From contig JAJQID010000023.1 of the NCBI GenBank assembly GCA_021199405.1, positions 1-9,380 of the forward strand: DNA of 9,380 bases, written 5' to 3'. The DNA comes from Lachnospiraceae bacterium (GTDB lineage Bacteria; Bacillota; Clostridia; Lachnospirales; Lachnospiraceae). Under the pieces are notes generated by a model that was given only the letters and a program-made list of their open reading frames with translations, made no database searches and was not told the DNA's origin. This document shows positions 6,793 through 9,380 of this stretch, in pieces. The translations under genes were made by a program, and so were the position numbers. Each line of letters begins with the position of its first letter. The first letter of the stretch is position 1.

Positions 6793-6872
6793 GCAGTGTT
6801 TCGTAAATAACCGGATTTTATCAAGCGCTTACAAACGCCGTACCAGACATGACTATGGAGGTCTTATTTTAT
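6769..6872. repeat. Perfect 13-nt inverted repeat flanking the gmd leader
   Basis: ATAAAATAAGACC (6769-6781) is the exact reverse complement of GGTCTTATTTTAT (6860-6872), with 78 nt between. The left arm begins on the last base of the TTGACA box and fills most of the -35/-10 spacer. The right arm includes the last two bases of the GGAGG SD (6857-6861) and ends one base before the gmd ATG. In RNA that contains both arms, the start region would be in a stem. As DNA, the arms could be paired operator sites. Confidence 0.6.
6820..6833. promoter_or_regulatory. cre-like palindrome (possible CcpA or LacI-family site)
   Basis: ATCAAGCGCTTACA contains the 8-bp palindrome AAGCGCTT (6823-6830) and agrees with the ideal catabolite-responsive element TGAAAGCGCTTACA at 11 of 14 positions; the mismatches are in the left outer half. 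It lies about 40 bp before gmd and downstream of the candidate promoter, a place where CcpA-type proteins can block elongation. The assignment is tentative. Confidence 0.3.
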
Positions 6873-6873
6873 T

Positions 6874-7938
6874 ATGAAAAAAGCATTGATTACAGGCATC
6901 ACCGGGCAGGACGGCTCATATCTTGCGGAATTTTTGCTGGAGAAGGGCTATGAGGTTCATGGCATCACCCGCCGGGCGTCCATCTCCAATACGGCCCGCA
7001 TTGACCATCTGATTGCGCAGAACGCCATTACCCTGCACGATGGAGATCTGTCTGATTCCTCATCCCTGATCAGAATCATCAGTCTGGTACAGCCGGACGA
7101 GATATATAACCTGGCAGCTCAGAGCCATGTACAGGTTTCCTTTGACGTTCCTGAATATTCCGGGGACGTGGACGCCATCGGCGTACTGCGCATTCTGGAG
7201 GCGGTGCGGATTCTGGGGCTGACCCACAAAACCAGAATTTATCAGGCGTCCACCTCGGAGCTTTACGGAAAGGTGGAGGAGATTCCTCAGAGGGAGACTA
7301 CGCCATTTCACCCCTACAGTCCATATGCGGTAGCCAAGCAGTATGGCTTCTGGATCACCAAAGAGTACCGGGAGGCCTATGGGATGTTCGCGGTTAACGG
7401 TATTTTATTTAATCATGAGTCTGAGCGTCGTGGAGAGAATTTTGTCACCAGGAAGATTACCCTGGCGGCCGGGCGTATTGCGGAAGGGCTGCAGGACCAT
7501 CTGGAGTTGGGAAATATGGATTCCCTCAGGGACTGGGGCTACGCGAAGGATTATGTGGAGTGCATGTGGCTGATCATGCAGCAGGACGAGCCGGAAGACT
7601 TTGTTATTGCAACCGGTGTTCAGCACACGGTGAGAGATTTCACGGAAAAGGCCTTTGCGGCTAATGGGATAATCATCCGCTGGGAAGGAGAAGGGCTGCA
7701 GGAAAAGGGCTATGATGTGGCCACAGGCAGGCTGCTGGTGAGCGTCAATCCGCAGTGGTTCAGACCCACGGATGTGGACAATCTCTGGGGTGATCCCACC
7801 AAGGCCAGGACGAAGCTGGGCTGGAATCCTCAGAAAACCAGCTATGAGGAGCTGGTGCGCATCATGGCGGAGCACGACCGCACTCTGGCGAAGCAGGAGA
7901 GAGCTGTGAAAGAGGCGCAGGAGCAGATGAATCAGTAA
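6874..7938 (+). CDS. gmd: GDP-mannose 4,6-dehydratase Gmd
   Basis: This 354-residue short-chain dehydrogenase/reductase (extended SDR) oxidises and dehydrates GDP-D-mannose to GDP-4-keto-6-deoxy-D-mannose. The Rossmann loop TGITGQDG is at residues 7-14, NLAAQSHVQVSF near 79-90, the catalytic STSE with T127 and E129, and YAVAK with Y151 and K155. HESERRGENFVTRKIT lies near 181-196, and RPTDVDNLWGDPTKA near 297-311 is the GDP-sugar-binding end of the family. Length is normal apart from a Lys/Glu/Gln-rich tail after residue ~340. The SD GGAGG (6857-6861) is 12 nt from the ATG, longer than usual, and lies within an inverted repeat. fcl and manC follow, so GDP-L-fucose is the most economical product. 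Activity on the GDP-heptose made by the upstream genes is conceivable, but nothing in the sequence shows it. Confidence 0.95.
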   Translation: MKKALITGITGQDGSYLAEFLLEKGYEVHGITRRASISNTARIDHLIAQNAITLHDGDLSDSSSLIRIISLVQPDEIYNLAAQSHVQVSFDVPEYSGDVDAIGVLRILEAVRILGLTHKTRIYQASTSELYGKVEEIPQRETTPFHPYSPYAVAKQYGFWITKEYREAYGMFAVNGILFNHESERRGENFVTRKITLAAGRIAEGLQDHLELGNMDSLRDWGYAKDYVECMWLIMQQDEPEDFVIATGVQHTVRDFTEKAFAANGIIIRWEGEGLQEKGYDVATGRLLVSVNPQWFRPTDVDNLWGDPTKARTKLGWNPQKTSYEELVRIMAEHDRTLAKQERAVKEAQEQMNQ

Positions 7939-8061
7939 GGGACAGAAAGACTCCGGAGCAGACGGGGCTCTGCAGAGCGATGAAGGTTGCTTCTGAGCAG
8001 ACAAATTTGAAAGAAGTTGTGGCAAATGTGCCGGAGCAGACAAAGGGGAGATGAATATTAA
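7939..8061. repeat. gmd-fcl spacer with three GAGCAGAC copies at an exact 39-bp period
   Basis: GAGCAGAC begins at 7956, 7995 and 8034, exactly 39 bp apart. The first and third copies extend left as CCGGAGCAGAC, and the second and third extend right as GAGCAGACAAA. A related GAGCAGA ends the gmd reading frame at 7921, but 35 bp earlier. The sequence between the copies is not obviously repeated. One frame through the spacer is open and would read EQT every 13 codons, ending at TGA 8052-8054, but it has no convincing start or SD. A 12-bp palindrome GCTCTGCAGAGC lies at 7967-7978. The last copy runs into the fcl SD AAGGGGAG (8043-8050). Confidence 0.6.
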
Positions 8062-9006
8062 ATGATGGAAAAGAATGCGAAAATTTATGTGGCAGGTCAC
8101 CGTGGTATGGTGGGTTCCGCCATTGTCCGGGAGTTGGAGCGTCAGGGCTATACCAACCTGATTACCCGGACCCATAGGGAGCTGGATCTGACAAGACAGG
8201 ATCAGGTGGAGGCTTTCTTTGCCGAAGAGCAGCCGGAATATGTATTTCTGGCAGCTGCAAAGGTGGGCGGCATTGTGGCAAATGAGAGCGCTCTGGCGGA
8301 TTTTATGTATGACAATATGATTCTGGAGATGAATGTGATCCATGCTGCCTGGAAAAACGGCTGCAAAAAGCTGGAGTTTCTGGGCTCCTCCTGCATTTAC
8401 CCCAGAATGGCGCCCCAGCCCATGAAGGAAAGCTGCCTTCTGACCGGAGAACTGGAAAAGACCAACGAGGCCTATGCACTGGCAAAGATTTCCGGACTGA
8501 AATACTGTGAGTTTTTAAACAGACAGTACGGAACGGATTATATTTCTGTCATGCCCACCAACCTGTATGGCCCCAATGACAATTACCATCCGACTCATTC
8601 TCATGTGCTTCCGGCGTTGATCCGCCGTTTCCATGAGGCGAAGGTGGAGGGAAAGACCTCCGTCACCTGTTGGGGAGACGGAAGTCCTCTGCGGGAGTTT
8701 TTGTATGTGGACGATCTGGCTAACCTGTGCGTATTTCTGATGAATCATTACAGCGGCAACGAGACCGTCAACGCCGGTACAGGTAAAGAGCTGACCATCA
8801 AAGAGCTGACGGAGCTGGTGGCGAAGGTGATCGGTTATACCGGCGAAATTCTGTGGGATACGGATAAGCCCAATGGCACGCCCCGGAAGCTTCTGGATGT
8901 GTCCAAGGCTACCGCGCTGGGATGGACCTATAAAACGGAGCTGGAGGAGGGAATCCGTCTGGCCTATGAGGACTTTCTGAATAATCCCATGCGGGCTGAA
9001 AGGTGA
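8062..9006 (+). CDS. fcl: GDP-L-fucose synthase (GDP-4-keto-6-deoxymannose 3,5-epimerase/4-reductase)
   Basis: This 314-residue extended SDR epimerises GDP-4-keto-6-deoxy-D-mannose at C-3 and C-5 and reduces it with NADPH to GDP-L-fucose. AGHRGMVG at residues 11-18 binds the dinucleotide, and LAAAKVGGI lies near 63-71. The catalytic set of the family is intact: S109 and C111 in SSCIYP, Y138 and K142 in YALAK, and H181 in the segment THSHVLPALIRRFHEA. These align with Ser107, Cys109, Tyr136, Lys140 and His179 of the E. coli enzyme with a constant offset of two. Keeping the Cys and His supports true epimerase activity rather than a reductase-only homologue. ATG 8062 is 11 nt after AAGGGGAG (8043-8050); ATG 8065 is an alternative that differs by one residue. 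It lies 123 bp after gmd with no visible terminator between. Confidence 0.95.
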   Translation: MMEKNAKIYVAGHRGMVGSAIVRELERQGYTNLITRTHRELDLTRQDQVEAFFAEEQPEYVFLAAAKVGGIVANESALADFMYDNMILEMNVIHAAWKNGCKKLEFLGSSCIYPRMAPQPMKESCLLTGELEKTNEAYALAKISGLKYCEFLNRQYGTDYISVMPTNLYGPNDNYHPTHSHVLPALIRRFHEAKVEGKTSVTCWGDGSPLREFLYVDDLANLCVFLMNHYSGNETVNAGTGKELTIKELTELVAKVIGYTGEILWDTDKPNGTPRKLLDVSKATALGWTYKTELEEGIRLAYEDFLNNPMRAER

Positions 9007-9036
9007 CGCTGCGGATAAAGAGGTAAAATAAAAAAC

Positions 9037-9380
9037 ATGAACATTATTCTATTGTCCGGCGGATCCGGCAAACGGCTCTGGCCGCTGTCCAACGATGTCC
9101 GCTCCAAGCAGTTTATTAAAATATTCAGAAAAAAGGATGGGGAGTACGAATCCATGGTGCAGCGGGTCTACCGCCAGATTCGTGCGGTGGATGTGGATGC
9201 GGAGGTTACCGTCGCCACCTCAAGATCCCAGGTGTCCGCCATCCATAATCAGTTGGGGGAAGCGGTGGGTATCAGTGTGGAGCCATGTCGGAGAGATACC
9301 TTCCCGGCCATTGCCCTGGCTACGGCGTATCTGAAGGACGTCCGGGGCGTGGATGAAAATGAGCCGGTGGTGGTCTGCCC
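9037..9380 (+). CDS. manC: Mannose-1-phosphate guanylyltransferase, 5' part; 3' end outside window
   Basis: This is the N-terminal 114 residues of a GDP-mannose pyrophosphorylase, which makes GDP-mannose from mannose 1-phosphate and GTP and so feeds gmd. GGSGKRLWPLS at residues 8-18 is the nucleotide-binding signature, followed by SKQF at 23-26, a YESMVQRVYRQI segment near 37-48 and EPCRRDT at 82-88. The frame is open to the right edge, so whether the protein ends near 350 residues or carries a C-terminal isomerase domain cannot be seen. The start ATG 9037 is 30 bp after the fcl stop; the nearest SD-like AAGAGG (9018-9023) is 13 nt away, so initiation may be modest. The order gmd-fcl-manC supports one GDP-L-fucose transcription unit. 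Confidence 0.91.
   Translation, partial: MNIILLSGGSGKRLWPLSNDVRSKQFIKIFRKKDGEYESMVQRVYRQIRAVDVDAEVTVATSRSQVSAIHNQLGEAVGISVEPCRRDTFPAIALATAYLKDVRGVDENEPVVVC

Larger units (their letters stand above)
6639..6873. other. AT-rich intergenic control region between pseG and gmd
   Basis: This 235-bp gap is the largest in the window and has no credible gene on either strand. It holds a 7-bp perfect hairpin just after pseG, two CTATAAAAAG copies 21 bp apart, a small GTGCT/AGCAC hairpin, an AT tract leading into TTGACA, a cre-like palindrome, and a perfect 13-nt inverted repeat whose right arm covers part of the gmd SD. It is the likely border between the pseudaminate operon and a separately controlled GDP-fucose operon. 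Its composition contrasts sharply with the GC-richer gmd coding region. Confidence 0.75.

Noticed and set aside
8051..8065. Four-codon mini-ORF (MNIK) overlapping the fcl start
   Set aside because: Its ATG touches the SD with no spacing, so initiation is unlikely.
7405..8343. 312-codon open frame on the minus strand over gmd and fcl
   Set aside because: It lies opposite two clearly real enzymes, crosses their spacer, and has no recognisable domain or SD support; it is a product of codon bias in the plus-strand genes.

Overview
The window is a 9.4 kb piece of a surface- or flagellar-glycan biosynthesis locus, with every convincing gene on the + strand. It most likely comes from an anaerobic Gram-positive of the Clostridia, perhaps Lachnospiraceae-like. 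That placement is an inference from the strong purine-rich Shine-Dalgarno (SD) sequences, the tight packing with ATGA overlaps, the moderate base composition, and protein sequences that read like clostridial family members. No rRNA, tRNA, IS element, CRISPR array or phage gene is visible.

Layout. (1) Positions 1-1663 hold the GDP-D-glycero-alpha-D-manno-heptose genes: the 3' part of a sedoheptulose-7-phosphate isomerase (gmhA-like), then a fusion of heptose-1-phosphate guanylyltransferase (HddC-like) with heptose-1,7-bisphosphate 7-phosphatase (GmhB-like). The kinase that acts between them (HddA) is not in the window. (2) Positions 1718-3175 hold an AT-rich polytopic flippase of the Wzx/oligosaccharide-flippase type. 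(3) Positions 3202-6638 hold a pseudaminic acid (Pse) block: pseF, pseI, a sugar N-formyltransferase and pseG. pseB, pseC and pseH are absent; the formyltransferase could replace the N-acetyltransferase PseH and give a 7-formamido-Pse. (4) Positions 6639-6873 are a 235-bp AT-rich regulatory gap with a TTGACA box, direct repeats, hairpins, a cre-like palindrome and a perfect 13-nt inverted repeat whose right arm covers part of the SD of the next gene. (5) Positions 6874-9380 hold the GDP-L-fucose genes gmd and fcl, then the 5' part of a mannose-1-phosphate guanylyltransferase (manC), which runs off the right edge.

Together the genes supply three activated sugars, GDP-heptose, CMP-pseudaminate (possibly N-formylated) and GDP-fucose, plus a lipid-linked oligosaccharide exporter. 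No glycosyltransferase or polymerase is in the window, so the acceptor (capsule, cell-wall glycan, S-layer or flagellin) cannot be decided here. Each enzyme belongs to a known family. The less ordinary points are the fused HddC-GmhB enzyme, the formyltransferase inside a Pse operon, and the repeat-rich control region before gmd.
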